Assembly: GCA_035570275.1 (NCBI GenBank)
Contig: DATMNI010000280.1
Span: 1 to 64,000, forward strand
Direction of reading: 5' to 3'
DNA length: 64,000 bases
DNA from: DATMNI01 sp035570275
GTDB lineage: Bacteria > Acidobacteriota > Terriglobia > Bryobacterales > Bryobacteraceae
The position numbers were made by a program, and so were the translations under genes. Below, in pieces: positions 16,870 to 23,673 of the stretch (the first letter of the stretch is position 1; each line of letters starts with the position of its first letter). Below the pieces are notes generated by a model. The model was given only the letters and a program-made list of their open reading frames with translations. It made no database searches and had not been told where the DNA came from.

Positions 16870-17769
16870 ATGGCCCCCGGCAAAGATCCGCTCCGGCTCA
16901 CGATTCACGTGGTGGTCTACGTGGTGCTGTTCCTGATCACCGCCACCGTGGCCGGGTGGGCGCTCAATGGCCTGCTCAACTCCTACCTGGTATCGAACGT
17001 CGCCACATTTCTCTTCTCTGCGGTGGTCGCCAATTGGCTGGCGCTGCGCATCTACGCCAACCGGCGCCTGATCGATGCCGGCCTCTGGTTGAACCGGGCC
17101 GCGGGTGAAAACCTGTTGGCCGGCCTGGCGGGAGGCGCCGGCGCAGCCTGCCTGGTGCTGGCGCCGCCGCTGCTGTTCGGTATGGCGCACCTCGCATCCA
17201 CTCCAGCCGACCGGCCCTCCGCCGGCACCATCGTTTTCGTGATGTTCCTCCTCATAGCCGGCGCCACTGGGGAAGAACTGCTTTTCCGCGGGTACGGTTT
17301 CCAGGTGCTGATGGCCGGCTGCGGCGCTTACGCCACCATCCTTCCCGTGGGGGTGATTTTCGCCCTGCTCCACGCGTCGAACCCCGGCGCTACCTGGTTC
17401 AGCACGGCCAACACCGCCGGTTTCGGCATCCTCTTCGGATACGCCTACTGGCGCAGCCGCGACCTCTGGCTGCCCATTGGCCTGCATTTCGGCTGGAACT
17501 TTACGCTGCCCTTGTTCGGAGTCAACGTCAGCGGGCTTAGCATGAAGGTGACGGGCTACGAAATGTCGTGGAGCGCCGGCCATCTGTGGAGCGGCGGAGA
17601 CTATGGCCCGGAAGCCAGCCTGCTGACCTCCGCCGTGCTGTTTCTGCTGTTTTTCTATCTGCGGAAGGCGCCCGTGCGCCGGCAGGCATCGCCTCTGACG
17701 GAACCGCCGGCGGAGGGCGTGGTCTGCGAAGCTTCGCCTGGGTTGAGACTACAACGCCCGCCATCCTGA
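16870..17769 (+). CDS. CPBP-family intramembrane glutamic endopeptidase
   Basis: 299-aa polytopic membrane protein of the CAAX-protease/bacteriocin-processing (Abi) family. The active-site motif GEELLFRGYGFQVL lies near residues 136-149, the second motif is FALLHASNPG near 166 and the third GLHFGWNF near 208. About seven to eight hydrophobic segments are visible. Substrate unknown; relatives process peptides or confer self-immunity. The last 20 residues (VCEASPGLRLQRPPS) are encoded by a sequence that recurs at 18356-18394, so the tail may be repeat-derived. Confidence 0.9.
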   Translation: MAPGKDPLRLTIHVVVYVVLFLITATVAGWALNGLLNSYLVSNVATFLFSAVVANWLALRIYANRRLIDAGLWLNRAAGENLLAGLAGGAGAACLVLAPPLLFGMAHLASTPADRPSAGTIVFVMFLLIAGATGEELLFRGYGFQVLMAGCGAYATILPVGVIFALLHASNPGATWFSTANTAGFGILFGYAYWRSRDLWLPIGLHFGWNFTLPLFGVNVSGLSMKVTGYEMSWSAGHLWSGGDYGPEASLLTSAVLFLLFFYLRKAPVRRQASPLTEPPAEGVVCEASPGLRLQRPPS

Positions 17770-17849
17770 GGCGCGCCCGGTATCCGGCGCCGGATGAAAA
17801 TCCGTCCACGCAACGGCACCATTTTCGCGCGACCGCGTCTTGAACCTGC

Positions 17850-18221
17850 ATGAAGATACGTGCGTGCGTTTGCATCCTCTTGGTTGCGATGACTCTCTCC
17901 GCCGCCGACATAAGCGGCAAATGGTCGGGTACCTTCAGCGGGACCAATGCCACGGGCGAATCCCGTCAAGCTACTGCCTTTGTGGTCTTCAAACAGAATG
18001 GGACGGAACTCACGGGTACCGCCGGCCCCGACGAAGCTCAGCAGTTTCCCATCACGAAGGGCAAGATCGAAGGCAACAGGATCACCTTCGAAGTGCAGTC
18101 CGACGGCCCGCTTTACAAGTTGGACCTGATGCTGGACGGCGACCATATCAAGGGCGACGCCACCGTGGTGGAGGAAGGCCAGTCCTTGAAGGGCAAGGTG
18201 GACATGACGAGAGTTAAGTAG
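17850..18221 (+). CDS. Small secreted beta-rich protein
   Basis: 123-aa protein of unknown function. Signal peptide MKIRACVCILLVAMTLSAAD, then a domain beginning ISGKWSGTFSG with alternating beta strands (GTELTGTAG, GNRITFEVQ, IKGDATVV). A similar small protein with the same overall design sits at 35333-35731. It has no cysteines after the signal peptide. Exported, possibly a lipocalin-like fold, but no specific family is recognised. Confidence 0.75.
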   Translation: MKIRACVCILLVAMTLSAADISGKWSGTFSGTNATGESRQATAFVVFKQNGTELTGTAGPDEAQQFPITKGKIEGNRITFEVQSDGPLYKLDLMLDGDHIKGDATVVEEGQSLKGKVDMTRVK

Positions 18222-18256
18222 CCCGCGGGTGGCGGGCGGATTGCCAAGCCGCCGCG
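18221..18256. repeat. Degenerate family A palindrome
   Basis: CCCGCGGGTGGCGGGCGGATTGCCAAG-type sequence followed by CCGCCGCGGGTG. The GGCGGATTGCCAAGCCGCC core matches the second module of the family A elements. It starts at the stop codon of the small secreted protein gene. Confidence 0.5.
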
Positions 18257-18283
18257 GGTGCCCCGCTGGCCATGGGCCGGCGT

Positions 18284-18394
18284 TGCGGGTGGAACTTTAC
18301 ATTGCCCCTGTCCGGCGTGAACGCCGGCGGGCGTAGAATAAGGTGACGGGTTACGGAGGGTGTGGTATGCAAAGCTTCGCCCGGGTTAAGATGA
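18284..18394 (+). repeat. Decayed copy of the CPBP gene 3' end
   Basis: 18284-18355 matches 17490-17564 of the CPBP gene (GGAACTTTAC, then GGTGACGGG), and 18356-18394 matches 17712-17750 (GGAGGGTGTGGTATGC, then AGCTTCGCCCGGGTTAAG). The segment between has been lost. The second part provides both the ribosome-binding site and the start codon of the gene at 18367. Part of it also resembles 23504-23545, so a dispersed element may be involved. Confidence 0.65.
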
Positions 18395-19167
18395 TCGCGC
18401 TTGCCGGCCTGATCCTGCTGCCGGCTGGCGCGCAGGCCGGCACTAAGCTGACGAACGACGAGCGCATCGAACTGGTCCGCGGCCTCACCGCCGAGTACGC
18501 CACCGTCAAGGTGCTGCTGCCGCGCTCGCACAAGGCGCTGGAGTTCGAATCCACCGGCAGCTACGACAAGAGCGCATGGGCCGCCATTGCGCATGAAACT
18601 GGTCCGGCTGCGCGCTCCGGAGATACGGTTCAAGTGACCAAAGTGGAAATCGAAGACGACAAGATCGTCCTCCAGATCAACGGCGGCTTCAAGGGTGGAA
18701 AGAAGTGGTACCAGGGCGTGCAGATCGGTATGGGCGGCAACACCGCGCCCATATCGAACAACGACACCAACGCCCCCGGCGGAACCTCCGTCGCCGTGCT
18801 CTTCCACAAGCCCCTGGAACCCATCAAGGCCTCCGAAATCAAGAAATTGCTGGCGCCCGTGCTGGATTTCGAACGCCACAGCGTGACCGAGATCTACTCC
18901 GAAACCCTCCCGCCCGAGACCCAGAAGGCCATTAAGGAAAAGCGTGTGCTGGTGGGAATGGATCGCGAACAGGTGATCATGGCGGTGGGCCGCCCGCAGC
19001 ACAAATCGCGCGAAATCAAGGACGGCCTGGAAACCGAGGACTGGGTTTTCGGCACGCCGCCCGGCAAAATCACCTTCGTGACCTTCAATGGCGACAAGGT
19101 GACGAAGGTCAAAGATTCCTACGCAGGCTTGGGGAGCCAGGTGGCCAACCCGCCCGTGGTCCGGTAA
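18367..19167 (+). CDS. Secreted protein with BamE/SmpA-like C-terminal domain
   Basis: 266-aa exported protein. ATG 18367 is preceded by GGAGGG 6 bp upstream. Signal peptide MQSFARVKMIALAGLILLPA ending at AQA. Residues 25-170 are unassigned. The C-terminal part (GMDREQVIMAVGRPQHKSRE, then DWVFGTPPGKITFVTFNGDKV) has the VGMxxxxVxxxxGxP pattern of BamE/SmpA-like folds. Unlike BamE it has no lipobox. Its stop codon lies in the first unit of a perfect 15-bp tandem repeat. Confidence 0.7.
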   Translation: MQSFARVKMIALAGLILLPAGAQAGTKLTNDERIELVRGLTAEYATVKVLLPRSHKALEFESTGSYDKSAWAAIAHETGPAARSGDTVQVTKVEIEDDKIVLQINGGFKGGKKWYQGVQIGMGGNTAPISNNDTNAPGGTSVAVLFHKPLEPIKASEIKKLLAPVLDFERHSVTEIYSETLPPETQKAIKEKRVLVGMDREQVIMAVGRPQHKSREIKDGLETEDWVFGTPPGKITFVTFNGDKVTKVKDSYAGLGSQVANPPVVR

Positions 19168-19200
19168 ATGGTGGTCCGGTAAATGGTGGTCCGGTAAATG
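19156..19200. repeat. Three perfect 15-bp tandem repeats joining two genes
   Basis: GTGGTCCGGTAAATG occurs three times without mismatch (19156-19170, 19171-19185, 19186-19200). Each unit carries a potential stop (TAA) and start (ATG): the first TAA ends the upstream gene and the last ATG begins the downstream gene. Confidence 0.95.
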
Positions 19201-19833
19201 CGAAGTGGCTTGGGCATTCCCGCCTGTCGCCCGGGTTGGGCGCAGGTGGGTTGGCTCGCCACCTGCATGGCCGCCTGCATCGGCGCCGGCATACCCAGCG
19301 GGTGTTCGCATCCCGAAAAAGCCGCAGCCCCGAAAGCCGCCGAACCGGTTCGCATCACCCAGTTCTACACCAGCGCTTCCAACATCGCCAAAGGTGACAA
19401 GGCGCTGGTTTGTTATGGGGTGGAAAACGCCAGGACCGTGTGGCTCGACCCGCCGCGCCAGGAGTTATCGGCCGCGCTGACCCGCTGCGTGGAGGTAACC
19501 CCCGCCGCCACCACCACCTACACCCTCACCGCCGAAGGGGCCGACGGCCAGTCCGCCACTAAGTCCCTGACCTTGCCCGTGGGTCCGCCGTCGGCCAAGA
19601 TTGTCAACGTGAACGTGAATTCGCTCGAAGTGAAGCCCGGCGACCCGGTTACGATATGCTACGTGGTGGCAAATGCCAAGTCAGTCACCATCGAGCCGCT
19701 GCACTACGCCGGGGGCGCCAAGTCCAAGGGCTGTGTCAGCGACCAGCCGCGCAAGTCCACCACCTACGTGATTACCGCCATCGGGAGCGCGGGCGAAAAG
19801 GACCAGGAGCGGGTAACGGTGGCGGTCCGGTAG
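19198..19833 (+). CDS. Putative lipoprotein with two Ig-like beta domains
   Basis: 211-aa protein of unknown function. A hydrophobic stretch at residues 17-34 ends in IPSGC (Cys36), an imperfect lipobox. Two similar beta-sandwich modules follow: the first around ITQFYTSASNIAKGDKALVC, the second around NSLEVKPGDPVTICYVV, each ending in a TTTYTLTA/STTYVITA strand, as in Ig-like folds of Acidobacteria. The start ATG is supplied by the last unit of the 15-bp repeat; no strong Shine-Dalgarno sequence is seen. Confidence 0.65.
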   Translation: MRSGLGIPACRPGWAQVGWLATCMAACIGAGIPSGCSHPEKAAAPKAAEPVRITQFYTSASNIAKGDKALVCYGVENARTVWLDPPRQELSAALTRCVEVTPAATTTYTLTAEGADGQSATKSLTLPVGPPSAKIVNVNVNSLEVKPGDPVTICYVVANAKSVTIEPLHYAGGAKSKGCVSDQPRKSTTYVITAIGSAGEKDQERVTVAVR

Positions 19834-19920
19834 GCATCTTCAAACGGGCATCTCGGTGCTGTTTGCTAACCCCGTGGCATTCCCGCCGTCTATGCAGTGA
19901 AAGGGAACAGGATAGGCGCT

Positions 19921-20862
19921 ATGAGAAACGATTGCCTGTACTACGCGGCCGCTGCCGCCATATCGGTGGCATGGCTCGTCACCCCAGCTCAGACTCACGC
20001 GGCCCGTGGGCGCAACTTCAACATCAATATCAACGGCGGCGATGCCGAATCCTGCGCCGCCCTGAAGGTGAGCGCCAACGGCGGCGGCCAGCTTGCGCAG
20101 GTGAATGAGAGCTTCACGCTGCGCAAGAGCGAAGCGTCCATCCTGGAACTGAATGCCGCCGACCATGGCCACATCACCGTGCGCGGCTGGGATCGCGGCG
20201 AATACTCGGTGGAAACCTGCAAGGTCGCCGTGGCTGAAACCGATGCCATCGCCGGCCAGACGGTCCGCGGGATCTCGGTCAGCCACAGCGCCGGCCGCCT
20301 TTCTTTCAACGGCCCAACCACCGACACTGCCGACTGGCTGGTCTACTTCATCGTCCACGCGCCCAAAGATGCCACGCTCGACCTGGAAGCCCGCAACGGC
20401 CCCATCGCGGTACGCGACATGAACAGCACCATCAAGCTGCGGGCCATCAACGGCCCCATCGCGATCAGCAATTGCACCGGCAACATCGAGGCGCACACCA
20501 CCAATGGTCCCATCGCGTTTTCGGGCGGCGGCGGCGATGTTCACCTCACCGCCCAGAACGGCCCCATCGCCCTCAACCTGGCCAATGACACGTGGAATGG
20601 CAACCAGTTGGAAGCCCGGACCATCAACGGCCCGCTGGCGCTTTCCGTCCCGGACACGTTCCTGTCCGGGCTGCGCGTGGAAACTTCCGGCCACGCGCCC
20701 ATGAGCTGCAGCGCCGCCCCTTGCCGCAACGCCTGGACCGATGCCAGCGGCAACGGCCACGTGCTTCAAATGAATGGATCCAGCGGCACCGTGCGCGTCT
20801 CCACCGAGAACGGCCCGGTTTCCATCCACTCAACGAAGAAGTCGAAGGGCGCCATTATCTGA
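19921..20862 (+). CDS. DUF4097-type secreted beta-solenoid protein
   Basis: 313-aa exported protein with a signal peptide (YYAAAAAISVAWLVTPAQTHA). The body repeats an about 22-residue rung in which NGPI recurs (ARNGPIAV, INGPIAIS, TNGPIAFS, QNGPIALN, INGPLALS, ENGPVSIH), the pattern of DUF4097/adhesin-like beta-helices. ATG 19921 is preferred over GTG 19897 because AGGATAGG precedes it. Cysteines near the C-terminus (CSAAPC) may form a disulphide. Function unknown. Confidence 0.8.
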   Translation: MRNDCLYYAAAAAISVAWLVTPAQTHAARGRNFNININGGDAESCAALKVSANGGGQLAQVNESFTLRKSEASILELNAADHGHITVRGWDRGEYSVETCKVAVAETDAIAGQTVRGISVSHSAGRLSFNGPTTDTADWLVYFIVHAPKDATLDLEARNGPIAVRDMNSTIKLRAINGPIAISNCTGNIEAHTTNGPIAFSGGGGDVHLTAQNGPIALNLANDTWNGNQLEARTINGPLALSVPDTFLSGLRVETSGHAPMSCSAAPCRNAWTDASGNGHVLQMNGSSGTVRVSTENGPVSIHSTKKSKGAII

Positions 20863-21156
20863 TCTTCTACGATTTTTCTGAACTTGCATGGATCGAGCAG
20901 AAGCTCTCTGTTGACGTGATCCTCTCACCATTGAACGCAAGCGATGAGACAGTGAAGCTCAAGATGGCAGGGTATCCTGGAAGGATATTACGGCAAGATC
21001 GACCCAGGTAAGATAGACACCGTCGGTCTGGATTTCTGTCCAGATGCAGACAGTGCTCAATTTAAGCTTTATTCACCGTTGTGAATTGCTCGTCCACGCG
21101 TCCCCTCCATTGGGCGGAAATATCCGTGGCGATCTGGCGCATCTCGCGCACCGCGA
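20863..21156. other. Intergenic stretch with an unassigned short frame
   Basis: Composition is more AT-rich than its neighbours. A plus-strand frame from about 20956 to 21083 reads WQGILEGYYGKIDPGKIDTV before a TGA, which looks protein-like but has no start codon or recognised family. I see no complete gene, RNA or obvious terminator. Confidence 0.3.
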
Positions 21157-21645
21157 TCATGATTCCTTCTTCGCCGCGGCGATGCGGCGGCGCACCAACC
21201 TCTCAACATCGGGGTGAAGCCGGAAGTTGGTGGAACGGAGGCGCGCCAGGGACTGATCAAAATCGCGGAGGCCGGCCAGATGCGCATTGGCGAGAACGCC
21301 TAGCGTGCCGGTCACCCGCAGGTGACGGCGCTCGGCTTCGGCGCGGCCGGTCTGCTCATCGATAAGCAGTTCGTCCGCGTTCAGAGACTCGGCCAGAGTC
21401 AGGGCTGCCTTTTCCCCCGCATCGAGGAAATCGAGCGTGGGATCGGAGGGCGGGTCGGGCCGCAGCTCAAGCCAGACCGGGGGCTGGGCGATCCAGGTCC
21501 GGACGGCAGCGGGCGCCGCCGCGTCGTCTAATTCCTGGACGACCGCCTGCGGCACGATCACGCGTTTATAGAGGGGCTGCAACACGTCCACGGCGCCGAT
21601 CAGCACGAGGTAATTGAGCGGCCCGGTGTCGGCGATGACGATCAT
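21157..21645 (-). CDS. DUF3368 PIN-like toxin
   Basis: 162-aa PIN-superfamily protein of the DUF3368 type, a predicted RNase toxin. It begins IADTGPLNYLVLIG (first catalytic Asp), has VVQELDD near residue 35 and LLIDEQTGRAEAERRHLRVTG near 93-113, the conserved acidic/arginine segment of DUF3368. The ATG overlaps the antitoxin stop by 4 bp (21642-21645), as expected for a two-gene toxin-antitoxin unit. Confidence 0.85.
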   Translation of the reverse strand: MIVIADTGPLNYLVLIGAVDVLQPLYKRVIVPQAVVQELDDAAAPAAVRTWIAQPPVWLELRPDPPSDPTLDFLDAGEKAALTLAESLNADELLIDEQTGRAEAERRHLRVTGTLGVLANAHLAGLRDFDQSLARLRSTNFRLHPDVERLVRRRIAAAKKES

Positions 21646-21926
21646 GCCGGACTGTCAGCCTTTTGCTTGTCCCGGAACTCCCGGATGCTGGCGAGGTCCT
21701 TTTCGAAATCCTCCATGGTGTAGTCGTAGACCTCGTGCTGTTTCAGAAAACCGTCGAGCTCATAGCGAGAGGGGATGCCCAGAAGCGTGCGGAGCTGGTA
21801 AGCGGAGATGCGGCGCTGGCGGTAGGCTTCGAGGCCGATAGCTTCGAGGGCAGTGCGGGCGGGGTCCTGGCCGGGAGGCAGCAATGGAGCGGCCAGGTCG
21901 TCGGGAAGGGTGACCGTAATCTGCAT
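21642..21926 (-). CDS. UPF0175-family antitoxin
   Basis: 94-aa partner of the DUF3368 toxin. N-terminal strand MQITVTLPDDLAAPLLP, then LEAIGLEAYRQRRISAYQLR and the helix TLLGIPSRYELDGFLKQHEV, the typical UPF0175 helix-turn-helix-like core. The antitoxin-first order with an ATGA overlap is standard for this type II family. It would neutralise the PIN protein and probably autoregulate. Confidence 0.85.
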   Translation of the reverse strand: MQITVTLPDDLAAPLLPPGQDPARTALEAIGLEAYRQRRISAYQLRTLLGIPSRYELDGFLKQHEVYDYTMEDFEKDLASIREFRDKQKADSPA

Positions 21927-21930
21927 GAAC

Positions 21931-22140
21931 TCAGCCTAGCGCACTTGGTTGAGCGAGACAGGAAGCCATACCACAAGGGCAGCAGCAGTTCGGGGTTGCC
22001 ACGATTCCACTCGCGCGCCGTTCCTCGGCGCTCAACTGGTTCGGTTCGGCGGACTGCGCCGCAGGAGCAACCGTCAGACAACAGGACGCCAGGAGCATCC
22101 CTGCTCGCAACAATTGCGGCCGTCCGCTCCGCTCACGCAT
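21931..22140 (-). other. Possible small secreted peptide
   Basis: A 69-codon minus-strand frame with a signal-peptide-like start (LLRAGMLLASCCLTVAPAAQ) and a Cys-rich end (PNCCCPCGMASC). It lies between the toxin-antitoxin pair and the M20 gene. No family recognised and no clear ribosome-binding site, so it could be a chance frame or the 5' remnant of a longer gene. Confidence 0.25.
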
Positions 22141-22177
22141 CTCTTTGATTCTGCCCGCGTCTTGATTCTGACCTTCG

Positions 22178-23332
22178 TCAAGGACTGCAGTAGTTTATCG
22201 CCGCCTCGGCCAGAATCTCCGCCAGTTTCACCACCGATTCCAGGTCCACCCATTCCACATCGGCGTGAGCGCCTGCCCCGGCGGCGCCGCAGACCACGGT
22301 TTCCACGCCGGCGGCCTGCAGCAACGCCGCATCCATCCACGGCGTGTCGCCGATGTGCCGGGCCGCACGGCCAAGGACTTTCGCCGCCGCCCGATCCACC
22401 GCTTGTACGATGCCCGCCTCCGGCGCCACTTCAAACGGTTCGCGATGGAAGAACGGCCGCACCGTCGCATGGAAATCGGGATCGGCCGCGGCCAGTGCGT
22501 CCACGATAGCCTGGATCTCGGCCACCGCTCGGCCTTCGGTTTCGCCCGGCACAGTCCGCCGTTCGATCTTCAGCGTACAGCTCGGCGCGTAGGTGCTGAG
22601 ACCCGCGCCGCCGTTCAGCATGGCGGCGTGCAGCGACGGCGGACCGACCAGCGGATGCGGGCGCCGTACCCGCAGCCCGCGTTCCAGCAGACTCAGTTTC
22701 GCCAGGAACTGCCCCATCTTCATGTTGGCGTCGATGCCCAGTTCGAACCTGCTGCCGTGGGCCGCGCGTCCGGTCACTTCCACCTCGATCCAGAGGTAAC
22801 CTTTGTGGGCCAGGCAGACGTCGAGCGCCGTGGGCTCGGTAACGATGGCGCCGTCCACTTTCACGCGGCCGATCAAATCGCTGGTGCCCAGGCTGCCGTA
22901 CTCCTCATCGGCCACGGCAGCCACCAGCAGGTCGCCCGGCAGACGCGTGCCGGAATCCACCAGGGCCTTGGCCGCCGCCATTCCCGCCGCCAGGCTGCCC
23001 TTCATGTCGAAGGAGCCGCGGCCGTAAATTCTGCCGTCGCGAAGGGCGCCGGAGAATGGTTCCACCATGCCTGCCACGTCCACCGTATCGCAATGCGCGT
23101 TCAACATGAGGCTGCGGCCGCCGCCGGTGCCTTGCAGTCGGCCCAACACCGTGGTCCGTCCGGGGGCGGGCTCGAAAATTTGCGCGGCCAGGCCCACCCG
23201 CGTTAAAGATTCCGCAATGAACCCGGCGATCTCGCGCTCCCCCGGCGCGCCGGGAGCCAGCATCGGATTGATGGAATTGATCCGGACCAGCCGCACCAGG
23301 GTATCGCGCGTATATTCGTGATCGATCTTCAT
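22178..23332 (-). CDS. M20-family deacylase (ArgE/DapE/ACY1 type)
   Basis: 384-aa zinc amidohydrolase. Metal and catalytic motifs: NAHCDTV near residue 84, YGRGSFDMKGSLA near 110 (bridging Asp), AVADEEYG near 143 (Glu base and ligand), VTEPTALD near 164, and a distal His in GAGAHADVEWVD near 360. The ACY1/ArgE group removes acyl groups from amino acids; the exact substrate is unclear and no arginine or lysine genes are adjacent. ATG 23332 is chosen, because the longer frame reads back through repeat DNA. Confidence 0.87.
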   Translation of the reverse strand: MKIDHEYTRDTLVRLVRINSINPMLAPGAPGEREIAGFIAESLTRVGLAAQIFEPAPGRTTVLGRLQGTGGGRSLMLNAHCDTVDVAGMVEPFSGALRDGRIYGRGSFDMKGSLAAGMAAAKALVDSGTRLPGDLLVAAVADEEYGSLGTSDLIGRVKVDGAIVTEPTALDVCLAHKGYLWIEVEVTGRAAHGSRFELGIDANMKMGQFLAKLSLLERGLRVRRPHPLVGPPSLHAAMLNGGAGLSTYAPSCTLKIERRTVPGETEGRAVAEIQAIVDALAAADPDFHATVRPFFHREPFEVAPEAGIVQAVDRAAAKVLGRAARHIGDTPWMDAALLQAAGVETVVCGAAGAGAHADVEWVDLESVVKLAEILAEAAINYCSP

Positions 23333-23381
23333 GATCCCTATCCAGTTGATCGTACTAAACCATAAACCGCATAGGTTGGGG

Positions 23382-23424
23382 TTGTGGGGCAGGTTGTTAA
23401 CCTGCGGCGGATTGTTAATCCGCC
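23382..23424. repeat. Dispersed palindromic repeat, family A copy 2
   Basis: The cleanest single copy: TTGTGGGGCAGGTTGTTAAC, then CTGCGGCGGATTGTTAATCC and GCC. It is made of two palindromes (CAGGTTGTTAACCTG and GGCGGATTGTTAATCCGCC). Located 50 bp upstream of the M20 start codon. Confidence 0.85.
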
Positions 23425-23535
23425 TGCGCGATGCGGCAGCGAGCGAGCCCGCGTTTGGGGCCCTGCCCGCAGAGTGAGTCAGGCGGATTTCCGTTGCGGC
23501 CCGCGAAGTTTTTTCTGGTCGGGGTGAGACTGCAA

Positions 23536-23569
23536 CGCGGGCCAGGTTCATCTCTGAACCTGGCCCGCG
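23536..23569. terminator. Perfect 15-bp hairpin downstream of the BACON-repeat gene
   Basis: CGCGGGCCAGGTTCA and its exact complement are separated by the 4-nt loop TCTC. It lies about 105 bp beyond the stop of the large minus-strand gene. No T-run follows on either strand, so it may act as a stabilising or Rho-assisted terminator rather than an intrinsic one. Confidence 0.45.
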
Positions 23570-23587
23570 GCTTGGAATGGTAAGCCC

Positions 23588-23635
23588 GTGACTTAGCCAG
23601 TGACTTAGCCAGTGACTTAGCCAGTGACTTAGACG
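23588..23635. repeat. Four 12-bp tandem repeats
   Basis: GTGACTTAGCCA occurs three times exactly and a fourth time as GTGACTTAGACG (starts 23588, 23600, 23612, 23624), between the hairpin and the stop codon of the BACON-repeat gene. Confidence 0.9.
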
Positions 23636-23673
23636 GTTACGCCCGTCCCCGACGCTCGATCCAGCTACCTCAA

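Noticed and set aside
23333..23551. 73-residue N-terminal extension of the M20 protein
   Set aside because: The extension is translated from the family A repeat and adjacent intergenic DNA; MKIDHEYTRDTLVRLV is the typical start.
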